A DNA stretch of 64,000 nucleotides from JACKII01 sp965202745. GTDB taxonomy: Bacteria; Pseudomonadota; Alphaproteobacteria; Bin95. Made by a program: the position numbers and the translations under genes. The first letter of the stretch is position 1. Every line of letters begins with the position of its first letter. Below the pieces are notes generated by a model. It ran no database searches. It saw only the letters and a program-made list of their open reading frames with translations, and was not told where the DNA came from. Location: NCBI GenBank assembly GCA_965202745.1, contig CBDBCB010000016.1:150500-214499 (forward strand). The letters are read 5' to 3'. Of the stretch, positions 7,564 through 16,431 are shown in pieces.

Positions 7564-7625
7564 TAGAGCATCTTGCCTGGCAAATTGATTGCGGAAGCGG
7601 TTCAATTTGAACTGGCGATGCTCTA
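7564..7625 (+). repeat. 62-bp palindromic element (tagagcatc ... gatgctcta)
   Basis: Perfect 9-base terminal inverted repeats (tagagcatc / gatgctcta) enclose partly paired inner arms (caaattga / tcaatttg). It lies between trmJ and rpmH. Size and symmetry suit a small non-coding palindromic repeat. Transcribed, it could fold into a long hairpin that ends trmJ transcription, but there is no T-run. Confidence 0.55.
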
Positions 7626-7716
7626 GTGTTTGACAAAGCGGCGGCGTCACCCCTATAAGCCTGCCTCCTTGGACATTCACCGCTTTTGGCGGTCTTTCTG
7701 TTGTGAGAACAGTTTC

Positions 7717-7851
7717 ATGAAACGCACTTATCAACCGAGCCGCATCGTCCGGAAGCGCCGCCACGGCTTCCGTTCCCGCATGAGCACCGTCGGCGGCCGC
7801 AAGGTTCTGACGAAGCGCCGTGCCCACGGCCGCAAGCGCCTGTCCGCTTAA
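7717..7851 (+). CDS. rpmH: 50S ribosomal protein L34
   Basis: 44 residues, MKRTYQPSRIVRKRRHGFRS..., ending GRKRLSA. This is the universal bacterial L34 sequence and length. It is a component of the large ribosomal subunit. It heads the rpmH-rnpA-yidD-yidC-yihA cluster, a conserved bacterial order, and rnpA may begin inside it. Confidence 0.98.
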   Translation: MKRTYQPSRIVRKRRHGFRSRMSTVGGRKVLTKRRAHGRKRLSA

Positions 7852-8275
7852 GAGCGGGCACCAGCCCAAGGCAGCCAGATTGCTACCCAGGCTGAAACGG
7901 GGGGGCGAATTCGTCCGGGCCGCCAAATCGGGCCTGCATGCCTCTGCGCCTGGCATGGTCGTGCAGGCCTACCGGCGGCGGGATGGTGAAGGGCCGGCTG
8001 AGGGTATTCGGGTCGGCTTCACCACCTCCAAAAAAGTCGGCAATGCGGTGATCCGGAACCGGGTGCGCCGCCGCTTGCGCGTCGTGGCGGAAGCACTGCT
8101 GGCCGAAAACGGCAAGCCGCGGCACGACTATGTGCTGGTCGGGCGGACTGCAGCCAAGGACCGGGACTTTCAGGACCTGCTGGCCGACCTGCAGGCAGCG
8201 CTGGCACAGATCGAGCGCCGCGCCGCGGCCCGGAAAGCCCGCCGCCAACAGCGGCCGGAAGACGGGGCGGCATGA
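7820..8275 (+). CDS. rnpA: ribonuclease P protein component
   Basis: Signature GNAVIRNRVRRRLR (the RNR motif that contacts RNase P RNA) lies in the centre, preceded by VGFTTSKKVG. RnpA assists the catalytic RNA in removing 5' leaders from tRNA precursors. The frame is open from GTG 7820 inside rpmH. A TTG at 7880 (LLPRLKRGGEF) would give the more usual ~131 residues, so the start is uncertain. The stop overlaps yidD (ATGA at 8272). The C-terminal basic tail (AARKARRQQRPEDGAA) is lineage-specific. Confidence 0.95.
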   Translation: MPTAASACPLKSGHQPKAARLLPRLKRGGEFVRAAKSGLHASAPGMVVQAYRRRDGEGPAEGIRVGFTTSKKVGNAVIRNRVRRRLRVVAEALLAENGKPRHDYVLVGRTAAKDRDFQDLLADLQAALAQIERRAAARKARRQQRPEDGAA

Positions 8276-8490
8276 GGCTTTTGTCGGGCGCAGCAATCGG
8301 TCTGGTGATGATTTACCGGTATGGATTTGCCTGGATAAAGCCAAAAACCTGCCGTTTCGAGCCGACCTGTTCGGAGTACGCAATTGTGGCGTTGAGGCGT
8401 CACGGACCCTTTCGGGGGATGAAGCTGGCTTTGCGGCGGATCGTCCGTTGTCACCCCTGGGGCGGCAGTGGCTTTGATCCCGTGCCCTAG
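8272..8490 (+). CDS. yidD: membrane protein insertion efficiency factor YidD
   Basis: 72 residues with the conserved CRFEPTCSEYAIVALRRHG core and the C-terminal RRIVRCHPWGGSGFDPVP. YidD is a small membrane-associated protein that aids YidC-dependent insertion. Coupled to rnpA by a 4-base overlap. Slightly shorter than many homologues at the C-terminus but with all signature residues. Confidence 0.96.
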   Translation: MRLLSGAAIGLVMIYRYGFAWIKPKTCRFEPTCSEYAIVALRRHGPFRGMKLALRRIVRCHPWGGSGFDPVP

Positions 8491-8564
8491 TCAGGCTAAT
8501 AAGCCATACCAAACAGGCTGTAGCAGCCCCACTTTCATCCGCATCTAGGAACGAAGCGCGCCTT

Positions 8565-10406
8565 ATGGACCAGCGGAATCTGATCGTTGCGATCGCGCTA
8601 TCCGTGATCATTCTTCTCGGCTCTCAACTGGCGATGGAGGAATTTTTCCCGCCGCCCCAGAGCACGCAGACTGACGCGGTAGGCTCAACCAACCTTCCGG
8701 GCCCGCCGTCGGCTGAAGGAGTGCCGGCAGCGCCAGGCTCGACTGTGGCGCCCAGCGGGCAGCCGGGTCAGCAATTGGCCACACGGGACAGCCAGATCGC
8801 CAGCTCGCCCCGTTTAATGATCGAGACTGACCTGTTGAGGGGATCGATTGCGCTGAAGGGCGCGCGTCTCGATGATCTGGTCCTGCATCAGTACAAAGTC
8901 TCGCTGGATGAGGACTCGCCCGACGTAGTGCTGTTCTCGCCCAGCGGTACCGAACATGGCTATTATGCTCAGTTCGGTTGGGTGCCGGCGGATACGTCGA
9001 TCAAGGTGCCGGACGAAAGCACGGTCTGGACAGCCACCCAGCAGACATTGACGGCCAGCACGCCGGTCACGCTTTCCTGGGATAATCAGGAAGGCCTGGT
9101 GTTTGAGCGCACCATCGCGCTGGACGATGGCTACATGTTCACCGTCACCGACCGGGTGTGGGCGACAGGCACCAAAACCGCGACGCTGTTCCCTTATGGC
9201 CTGATCGGCCGGGATGGTGTGCCTTTCACCTCCGGCTTCTTTATTCTGCATGAAGGGCCGATCGGCGTTTTCAATGAGACGCTGGAAGAAATCAGCTACG
9301 ACACGTTGCAGGATGGCGACGAGGGCAAGTTTACCTCCACCGGCGGCTGGGTCGGCTTTACCGACAAGTACTGGCTGGCGGCGCTGATCCCCGATCAAAA
9401 GGTACAGGCCAAGTCCCGCCTGTGGCACCGGCTTGCTGATGGCCGAGACAAATTTCAGACCGACTTCCTGAACGAAGCAGGCCAGACGGTCACGGCCAGC
9501 CAGCCGATTGAAGCGACCACCCGGCTATTTGCCGGTGCCAAGAAAGTGTCGATGCTGGAGGCGTACAAGGAGCAACTGAACCTGCCGCTTTTCGACCGGG
9601 CGGTTGACTTTGGATACCTGTGGTTTTTCACCAAGCCGCTGTTTCATGCGCTGGACTGGCTTTACAGCCTGGTCGGCAACTTCGGCATTGCGATTATGAT
9701 CCTGACGCTGGGCGTCAAGCTCGTGTTTTTCCCGCTGGCGAACAAATCTTACAAAGCCATGAGTAAGATGAAGCTGTTGCAACCGGAAATCACCAAGCTG
9801 CGGGAGAAATACCCGGACGATAAGCAGAAGATGCAGCAGGAAATGATGGCCATGTACAAGCGGGAGAAGGTCAATCCCGCGGCTGGCTGTATTCCCATCG
9901 TCATTCAGATTCCGGTGTTCTTTGCGCTTTATAAGGTGCTGTTTGTCTCCATCGAAATGCGCCATGCGCCGTTTTTCGGCTGGATTCATGATCTTTCGGC
10001 AAAAGACCCGACGAATATCTTTGAGCTGTTCGGCATGGTGCCCTGGGGTGCGCCGGACTTCCTGCAGTTCGGAGCCTGGCCGCTGATCATGGGTCTGACC
10101 ATGTTCATTCAGCAACGGGTGAACCCGCTGCCGGCCGACCCGGTGCAGGCCAAGATCTTTATGTTCATGCCGCTGATCTTTACGGTATTCCTGGCCAGCT
10201 TCCCGGCCGGTCTGGTGATCTACTGGGCGTGGAACAACACGCTCTCGATTCTGCAGCAGACCTTTATCATGCGCCGTGCCCGCAAGGCCGATGCGATGCA
10301 AAAGGCGGCCAAGGTGGCCGGACCCGCCAAGCCTGCACGGGCGTCGGGTGGCGGTAACAATAGCGGCGGCGGCAACAACAAATCCGGTGGTAAAAAGAAG
10401 AAGTAA
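8565..10406 (+). CDS. yidC: membrane protein insertase YidC
   Basis: 613 residues. An N-terminal signal anchor (LIVAIALSVIILLGSQLAM) precedes a proline-rich linker and a large periplasmic beta-domain (~80-340). The conserved insertase core of five membrane helices follows from ~360 (LVGNFGIAIMILTLGVKLVF, NPAAGCIPIVIQIPVFFALY, FPAGLVIYWAWNN). The tail is basic and glycine/asparagine-rich, ending KKKK, as in Gram-negative YidC where it helps contact ribosomes. YidC inserts and folds inner-membrane proteins alone or with SecYEG. Its stop overlaps the yihA start. Confidence 0.97.
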   Translation: MDQRNLIVAIALSVIILLGSQLAMEEFFPPPQSTQTDAVGSTNLPGPPSAEGVPAAPGSTVAPSGQPGQQLATRDSQIASSPRLMIETDLLRGSIALKGARLDDLVLHQYKVSLDEDSPDVVLFSPSGTEHGYYAQFGWVPADTSIKVPDESTVWTATQQTLTASTPVTLSWDNQEGLVFERTIALDDGYMFTVTDRVWATGTKTATLFPYGLIGRDGVPFTSGFFILHEGPIGVFNETLEEISYDTLQDGDEGKFTSTGGWVGFTDKYWLAALIPDQKVQAKSRLWHRLADGRDKFQTDFLNEAGQTVTASQPIEATTRLFAGAKKVSMLEAYKEQLNLPLFDRAVDFGYLWFFTKPLFHALDWLYSLVGNFGIAIMILTLGVKLVFFPLANKSYKAMSKMKLLQPEITKLREKYPDDKQKMQQEMMAMYKREKVNPAAGCIPIVIQIPVFFALYKVLFVSIEMRHAPFFGWIHDLSAKDPTNIFELFGMVPWGAPDFLQFGAWPLIMGLTMFIQQRVNPLPADPVQAKIFMFMPLIFTVFLASFPAGLVIYWAWNNTLSILQQTFIMRRARKADAMQKAAKVAGPAKPARASGGGNNSGGGNNKSGGKKKK

Positions 10407-11071
10407 TGACCGCAAGACCCCTCCTAAAACCCTCCGACTATGAGACGGAGGAAGCGCTGGAGGCAGGCCGCAAGCTATTTGCGCTGGAGTGCCAGTTCTT
10501 CTGGGCGGCTACCAGCCACAAGGGCCTGCCGCCACCAGGGCTGCCGGAAATCGCCTTTGCCGGGCGCTCTAACGTGGGCAAGTCCTCGCTGCTGAACGCG
10601 CTGACCGGGCGCAAGGCGCTGGCGCGCTCGTCGCAAACGCCGGGCCGGACCCAGGAAGTGAACTTCTTCAACCTGGGCGACCGGATGACCCTGGTCGACC
10701 TGCCGGGTTACGGCTACGCCAAAGCGCCGAAGACCAAGATCGCCGCCTGGACCAAGCTGGTGTTCAGCTATCTGCAGGGCCGTGCGCAGCTGGCGCGTAT
10801 CTGCCTGCTGATCGACAGCCGTCACGGCCTGAAAGAGTCGGACCGGGAGGTCATGGCGATGCTGGACCGCGCCGCCGTTACCTTCCAGATTGTGCTGACC
10901 AAGGCGAACAAGACACCCGGCGCTGAATTGCAGCGGGTCATTCATAACGTGCAGGGCGCGAGCATCGCGTTTACCTCTGCCTATCCGGTGGTGGTGGCAA
11001 CCAGTTCCGACACCGGGCTTGGTATTGCGCAGTTGCGGTCTTATCTTGCTGGCCTCGCCCTGCCTTCCTAA
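10406..11071 (+). CDS. yihA: ribosome-biogenesis GTPase YihA/YsxC with altered G4 motif
   Basis: 221 residues, TrmE-Era-EngA-YihA-type GTPase. G1 is GRSNVGKSSL (~52-61), G2 lies in PGRTQEVNFF, and G3 is DLPGYGYAKAP. The G4 motif, normally TKAD, reads TKAN here (codon AAC at about 10907-10909), so the aspartate that recognises guanine is asparagine. Elsewhere in the GTPase family this Asp-to-Asn change (EF-Tu D138N) lowers GTP affinity and switches preference to xanthosine nucleotides. YihA is normally essential for 50S assembly, so this is odd in an otherwise intact gene. A single G-to-A change explains it. Confidence 0.93.
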   Translation: MTARPLLKPSDYETEEALEAGRKLFALECQFFWAATSHKGLPPPGLPEIAFAGRSNVGKSSLLNALTGRKALARSSQTPGRTQEVNFFNLGDRMTLVDLPGYGYAKAPKTKIAAWTKLVFSYLQGRAQLARICLLIDSRHGLKESDREVMAMLDRAAVTFQIVLTKANKTPGAELQRVIHNVQGASIAFTSAYPVVVATSSDTGLGIAQLRSYLAGLALPS

Positions 11072-11092
11072 GATTCCAACCGAGTTTTTCTG

Positions 11093-11995
11093 ATGACGAT
11101 TATCCCACAAGAACGAGAGATGGCCTCCCGCATCATGTCGGAGGCCCTGCCGTTCATGCGCCGCTATGCAGGCTCCACGTTTGTCATCAAGTATGGCGGC
11201 CACGCCATGGGCGACCCGGAACTGGCCGACCTGTTCGCGCGCGATATCGTGCTGCTGAAGCAGGTGGGCATCAACCCCATCGTCGTACACGGCGGCGGGC
11301 CGCAGATCACCAAGATGCTGGAGCGGCTGAAGATTCAGAGCTCGTTTGTGGACGGCCTGCGCGTCACGGATGCGGCGACGGTCGAGGTGGTGGAGATGGT
11401 GCTGGCGGGCTCCATCAACAAAGAGATCGTGACGGCGATTAACCGCGCGGGCGGCCGGGCGATTGGCATTTCCGGCAAGGACGCCAACCTGATCCAGGCA
11501 AAAAAGCTGACCCGGACCAAGAAAGACTCGGACTCCCATATTGAGCAGGTGGTGGACCTGGGCTTTGTCGGCGATCCGGATGTGGTGCAGGCGGATTTCC
11601 TGAAGACCTTTGCCGACAGCGACCTGATCCCGGTGATCGCGCCCATCGGCGTCGGGCCGGACGGCAAGACCTACAACATTAACGCCGACACCGTCGCGGG
11701 TGCCGTGGCGAAGGCGGTGAAGGCCGAGCGCTTCATGCTGCTGACCGATGTGGCGGGCGTGCTGGACGGGGAGAAGAAGCTGATCCCCGAAATGACCCGG
11801 GCGAAGGCCGAGGCGATGATCGCCGACGGCACCATCTCAAGCGGCATGATCCCCAAGATCAAGAACTGCCTGGATGCTGTTGGTGGCGGTGTGGAGGCGG
11901 CAATTATTTTGGACGGGAGGAAGCCTCACGCCGTGCTGCTGGAGATTTTCACCGAGACGGGGGCGGGCACGCTGATTAGGGCGGGGCGGGGGTAG
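11093..11995 (+). CDS. argB: acetylglutamate kinase
   Basis: 300 residues. Amino-acid-kinase fold with the phosphate loop KYGGHAMGD (~residues 35-43), the substrate loop VHGGGPQI (~64-71), and the C-terminal SSGMIPKIKNCLDAVGGGVE. It phosphorylates N-acetylglutamate, the second step of arginine synthesis. In alphaproteobacteria argB commonly follows yihA as here, 21 bases apart. The C-terminal arginine-responsive helix of the hexameric class is not obvious from sequence. Intact. Confidence 0.96.
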   Translation: MTIIPQEREMASRIMSEALPFMRRYAGSTFVIKYGGHAMGDPELADLFARDIVLLKQVGINPIVVHGGGPQITKMLERLKIQSSFVDGLRVTDAATVEVVEMVLAGSINKEIVTAINRAGGRAIGISGKDANLIQAKKLTRTKKDSDSHIEQVVDLGFVGDPDVVQADFLKTFADSDLIPVIAPIGVGPDGKTYNINADTVAGAVAKAVKAERFMLLTDVAGVLDGEKKLIPEMTRAKAEAMIADGTISSGMIPKIKNCLDAVGGGVEAAIILDGRKPHAVLLEIFTETGAGTLIRAGRG

Positions 11996-12399
11996 GGGGG
12001 CAATTCCCTGACCCCGAATGGCAGCATTCGGAAGGGTTGTCAGAGGTTGCTCTGAAAAGTAGCCAAGCGTTTGCAGATGCAGCCTCCAGAATAATTCATG
12101 GCTTTAATGATGAAATCGGAGCGTTGTGAAATGAGTCCCTTTTGTATTGGGTAAATTATCATTCTGCCGACTTTGCTAAACTTCTCGCTAATTAAGTAAA
12201 TTGGCGCTTTTTGTACATTGTATTTCTTGGTTGCAAAAACATCATTGGTGTTTTTACTCCAAAAGCGGCAGTCAGAAAGAAAACTTCAGCAGAGCGGCAA
12301 CAATAAAGCGGGTGGACCTGCTCGCACTGTAGCCAATGAACGATAGGCAATCTAACGTGTAGTTCCTAAGGTTTTTACACAGAATATTTGAGGTAACCT
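11996..12399. other. A+T-rich intergenic stretch at the left edge of a foreign island
   Basis: About 400 bases between argB and the AIPR remnant. Base composition falls sharply after about 12060. A short open stretch near 12037-12129 ends in TGA but matches nothing I recognise. The segment just before 12400 must contain the AIPR gene promoter; a ribosome site (gaggt) precedes the ATG at 12400. Confidence 0.5.
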
Positions 12400-13101
12400 A
12401 TGTCAGCAAATGCAAAGCAAATTCTTGGAGAAATCGTTGAACAACGCCGCCAAGAGAAGTATGCCCGATTTATCGTTGCAGGATTTATTTGAGATGTTTT
12501 CTGTTGAACAAATTACAAAAGACTATGCATTGAACTTCGAAGAATTAGAATCTTGTATCGTTGACGGTGAGCTTGATGGCGAAATCGATTCTGCATTCAT
12601 TTTTGTCAACGGAAATCTGATATTCTAATATTTTAATTTTAATTCATACAAAGGAAATGTGATTATAAATTTTATTATCGTTCAGAGCAAAACGACTGGC
12701 GGTTTCTCCGAGAATCCGATCAACAGAGTGAAATCCACTTTGGAGAACTTGCTCGAATTAACTGAACACTGCGACCAGATATCACAATACAATGAACAGG
12801 TCAAAACAGTTTTTGATAGATTCCGTACAACGTACCGGTCGCTAGCTTCTTGTTTTCCAGAACTTCGCATAGAAATTATGTATGCCGCGATGGCTGAAGA
12901 TAGTGAAATTCATGACAACCTTAAGTCAAAAATCAGAGAACTATTTGGAATTATTCAGTCAATGTTCGATGAAGCGTCTGTTAATTTTTCCTTTTTTGGT
13001 GCCAAGGAAATTCTTTCGCTGGCGCGGCAGAGGCCCAATCAAACATTTAATCTTGGATTTACGAAGTCACTGCCGGGTGATAACGGTTACATAGCTCTAT
13101 C
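12400..13101 (+). pseudogene. AIPR-type abortive phage infection gene, N-terminal part, broken and cut by IS481
   Basis: From ATG 12400 (ribosome site gaggt) the frame reads MSANAKQILGEIVEQRRQEK. It shifts near 12460 to PDLSLQDLFEMFSVEQITKD... and ELDGEIDSAFIFVNGNLIF, meets an in-frame TAA at 12626-12628, and continues in the same frame (IINFIIVQSKTTGGFSE..., NFSFFGAKEILSLARQ, NGYIALS). This order (GGxDG-like acidic segment, IIVQSKT, FFGAKE, GYIALS) matches the N-terminal third of AIPR proteins (Pfam AIPR), linked to abortive infection and found with restriction systems. It ends where IS481 copy 2 begins; no C-terminal part is seen beyond. Low G+C marks it as acquired. Confidence 0.7.
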
Positions 13102-14159
13102 TGTTCCATTCCGGCTGATCGGATAGCCCCTCGTCGCTCTGCGTTTTTCATGGCACGCTGTGTTTTGACCGAGGCGCGGGATGGGAGAGCGACATGGTGA
13201 TCAAGCTTCACAGTCAGGCGACGACGCCACCGAAGATCAGGGCGGCCATACAGGCCAGTGACGACCCTGCGTGGGTTCTTGCCGAGCGTCACGGGACCAC
13301 GGAACAGACCGTATGGAAATGGCGCCAGCGTGCCAGCGTGGAGGATCGCAGCCACACGCCCCATCGCCTTCAGACGACGTTGACGCCAGCGCAGGAAGCT
13401 GTCGCGGTGGCCCTCCGCAAGACGCTTTTGGTCTCGCTGGATGATCTGCTGGCGGTGGTGCGCGAGTTCTTGAACCCGAAGGCCTCCCGCTCTGGCCTTG
13501 ACCGCTGCTTGCGTCGGCATGGCGTGGGGCCCCTGCGCGCCCTGAAAGCAGCATCGCCCGGCCAAAGTACAGCGCCTTCAAAGCCTATGAACCCGGTTCC
13601 ATCCCCATCGACCTGAAATACCTGCCACCGATGGCAGATGAGAGCCGCCGCCGTTCCCTCTTCGTGGCCATCGACAGGGCAACGCGTTGGGTTGTTGTCA
13701 GGGTCTACAACAGCAAGACAGCGGCCAATGCCCGGCGCTTCCTGCGCGCCCTGGAGCGCGCCTGCCCGATGCGGATCCGCCCCATACTCCCGGATAATGG
13801 AAAAGAGTTCACGGATCGCCTCTTCGGTCTGCGCCAGCGCGCCGCAACAGGCGCGCATGAATGCGACACGCTGGGCGCCGCCCTCGATATCGATCATCGC
13901 CTGACGCCGCCTAGGTCACCTCAGACCAACGGTATGGTCGAACGGTTCAATGGCCGCATCGAAGAGGTTCTGCAGAGCCATCCCTTCCGATCCGGCGAGG
14001 TTCTGGAAGCCACGCTGCTTCGCTATGTCTGGCTTTACACCCAGCCGCTGCCGCAATCAGCCCTGGGCAGCAAGACGCCCTTGCAGGCAATGAAGGGATG
14101 GCGCAAACCCAAACCAGAGCTGGTCAGGAAACAGCCATATTACCTTCCAGGATGGGACA
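13102..14159 (+). mobile_element. IS481-type insertion sequence, copy 2 (full length)
   Basis: 1058 bp. The left end is tgttccattccggctg. The right end, read inward on the other strand, is tgtcccatcctggaag, matching at about 12 of 16 positions. It is about 99% identical to copy 1 outside the deletion and is inserted in the AIPR gene. No clear target duplication (left flank ...ctatc, right flank ttctt...). Confidence 0.75.
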
Positions 14160-14317
14160 TTCTTCTTCGTGGAGAACCTGATAATGCCAGGGCTCGTCCA
14201 TTTTCCTTAATCAAAGAAGATGATGTGTACAATTCACTTTTCACAAATTGGTTTGAAGCCTCCGACTTCAGTCGGATAAGAAAACAACTTTGCGCCGAAG
14301 GCGCTCAAAACCACTGA
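13194..14317 (+). pseudogene. IS481-family transposase, frameshifted
   Basis: The first frame (13194-13616) gives the helix-turn-helix part to LRALKAAS. The catalytic part continues in another frame (RPKYSAFKAYEPGS, PIDLKYLPPMADESRR, FVAIDRATRWVVV, LPDNGKEF, PQTNGMVERFNG), which runs past the IS end to 14317. The break is near 13545-13556. All three DDE residues are present, unlike copy 1, but no single frame joins them. The last ~50 residues are read from flanking DNA. Correcting one frameshift would give a standard ~320-residue IS481 transposase. Confidence 0.8.
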
Positions 14318-14344
14318 ACCCTCTGACTTTAGTCGGAGGAGATT
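14160..14344. other. hairpin-rich right edge of the foreign island
   Basis: Low-G+C sequence after IS481 copy 2, then three short palindromes: tccgacttcagtcgga (14261-14276), gcgccgaaggcgc (14292-14304) and a close relative of the first, ctctgactttagtcggag (14321-14338). No gene recognised. The resident monooxygenase gene resumes at about 14345 without its first ~45 codons, so this marks the junction of the inserted segment. Confidence 0.55.
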
Positions 14345-15406
14345 CAGTTTCTGGAAGAGTATTCGCACTCCCCCGCGCCGGAAGTGTTCCTGGGGGCAGC
14401 GAGCCAGCGGACCAAGAACATACGGCTCGGCCATGGCATCATCCAGTTGACGACGAACCATCCCGCCCGCGTGGTGGAGCGGGTCTCGACCCTGGATCTG
14501 CTCTCCAATGGCCGGGTGGAGTTCGGCATGGGCGAAAGCGCCAGCAAGACGGAGCTTGATCCCCTTGGCGTGGATTTCGAGGACAAGCGCAGGATTTGGG
14601 AAGAAATGGTGCAGACCATCATCCCGATGTTCGGCGATGAGCCGGTCTCGTTCGATGGCAAGTACTTCTCCATGCCGTCCAGGCTGGTGGTGCCGAAGGC
14701 GCTGCAAACGCCGCACCCGCCGCTTTGGGTGGCGTGCTCGCAGCTGGAAACCATCGAGATGGCGGGCCGCCGGAGCATGGGCGCGCTGGGCTTCCAGTTT
14801 GTCTCTTCCGACGCCGCGCATGCTTGGGTGAGCGCGTACTACAACTCCATCACCAAGCGGTTGGACAAGCTGGCCGACTACCAGATCAATCCGAACATGG
14901 CGCTGGTCAGCTACTTCATGTGCGCCAAGGCTGACGAGCTGGCCAGGGAGCGGGCAGAGGGCCTGACTTTCTTCCAGTTCGCGCTGCAATTCTATGGCCA
15001 AAGCAAGACGCGGGAGCGGCCGCCGGCGGGCTCTGTCAACCTGTGGGATGAGTTCGTTAAGTGGAAGGACGCCAACCTAGATGTGGTCGAGCGGGCGCTG
15101 CGCGGCGGGCTGGTGGTCTCGCCGGAAACCATCCGCAACAAGCTGCGCAAGTACCAGACTAGCCATATCGACCAGGTGATCCTGCTGAACCAGGCGGGCA
15201 AGAACAGCCACGAGAATATCTGCGAGAGCCTGGAACTGTTCGCGAAAGAGGTAATGCCGGAATTCCACGCGGCCGAGGGCGAACACTAGGACTGGAAGCG
15301 CCAGGTGATGGCGGGCGAAATTCAGCTGGAAGAGCGCGACACGTCGGAACAAAAGGACCGCTTCGGCCACCTGGTCAAGGTCGCGCCGAAAGTGGCGGCG
15401 GAGTAA
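14345..15406 (+). pseudogene. LLM-class flavin-dependent monooxygenase, 5'-truncated, with in-frame TAG
   Basis: The frame opens at FLEEYSHSPAPEVFLGAASQ. This corresponds to about residue 45-50 of luciferase-like monooxygenases, so the N-terminus is lost at the island junction. It continues through RLGHGIIQL, HPARVVERVSTLDLLSNGRV and SYFMCAKADELA to a TAG at 15287-15289, then stays open for 38 more codons (DWKRQVMAGEIQLEERDTSE...) to TAA 15406. The family uses reduced FMN to oxidise small organic substrates; the substrate is unknown. An ATG at 14384 could not restore the missing start of the barrel. Confidence 0.8.
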
Positions 15407-15492
15407 ATGCGTGTGGGCGGTGTGATTTAGGTCATTGCGCCCATAACGTCATGGTTGTAGATTTTTACCATCGTATCGATGGGAGTGTGTAG

Positions 15493-16110
15493 ATGGTCCG
15501 TTTTGCGCTGGGTGCGTTTGTTGGCGTTTGTGTTGGTTTGTCGGCAATGGCGGCGAATGCAACGACCATCGTCTTTTCCGATAATTTCGATGACGGCGAT
15601 GTCACGGATTGGGTGAAGTCTTCCAACTATGGCGGGGCGACCACTGTTGCAGTAGATGCTGGTTTGGCTGTGTCAGGCTCGTCGCTGTTTACCTATTTAA
15701 ATGCACCGCCCGGCGGGAGCAATCTGGTGGTCTAGGCAACCAAATCCTTCAGCGCGCCGGTCGCCGGTGACTACACGCTCACATTGCAGGCGGTCAGTAC
15801 AGTCTGTCAGGGCTGTGTTGTCAGCTATGATATTCTAGTTGATAACGGGGCGGCCCATTCGAGCCGCACGCACCACACGGCAGGCTTTCAATCTGTCAGT
15901 GTTGACCTACTGGGCTTGGCCGCAGGGTCTCATGAAATCACCCTTGGCGTTCACACCACCAACGCATCATCCGGTCTGTTCGGCGCGCGGTTTGATGATG
16001 TGGAGGTCAGCACCGACGCCAACATCGTGCCAGTTCTGGGCGCTGTTGTCGGCGGGTTGACCGCCATGGGCGCGCTGGCTTTTGTGGCGAGGCGGCGGAG
16101 CGCTGCCTGA
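15493..16110 (+). pseudogene. PEP-CTERM-like secreted protein with in-frame TAG
   Basis: Signal peptide (FALGAFVGVCVGLSAMAANA), then a beta-rich ectodomain starting TTIVFSDNFDDGD. A TAG at 15733-15735 interrupts it after SNLVV. The same frame continues (ATKSFSAPVAGDYTLTLQAV..., RFDDVEVS) to a C-terminal sorting-type tail: proline, hydrophobic helix (LGAVVGGLTAMGALAFVA) and RRR. That tripartite end is like PEP-CTERM or related exosortase or VPxxx tails. One base change (CAG to TAG) would restore about 205 residues. A small dyad, ccatcgtatcgatgg, lies 11 bases upstream of the start at 15468-15482. Confidence 0.65.
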
Positions 16111-16431
16111 CTGGTTGCAGCCTAGAGAGCCAAAAAAAACTCGGTATTGCCGGGGCTTTCGTTTTGAAGGGGGTGCTGAGTTTTACCAATGGTAGAGGAT
16201 AATGACCTATCTCTTGGTGTTTCTGCGCCGCGGCTAGGCGCGTGATGCAGCCCTGTTCCCGCCAAGGGCAAACTTAGCGCGCCTAAAAACCACCCCGCAG
16301 GCCGGCCATAGCGCTTCTCTGAGCGTTGTCGGCGTACGCTAGTGATGGCTCCTCGCCTCGCAACTACCTTCTAGTCAGCGAAGCGTTATGGCTGGTGAGA
16401 AGGGTAATTGTCCCCTGTCGTTGGTATTAGC
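16111..16431. other. intergenic region without recognisable gene
   Basis: 320 bases between the convergent PEP-CTERM-like pseudogene and the DUF1190 gene. I see no open frame of note, no clear terminator and no repeat shared with the rest of the window. Confidence 0.5.

Noticed and set aside
12659..13126. 12659-13126 as an independent gene separate from 12410-12628
   Set aside because: The two are in one frame with only a TAA between, and the combined sequence follows the AIPR N-terminal plan.
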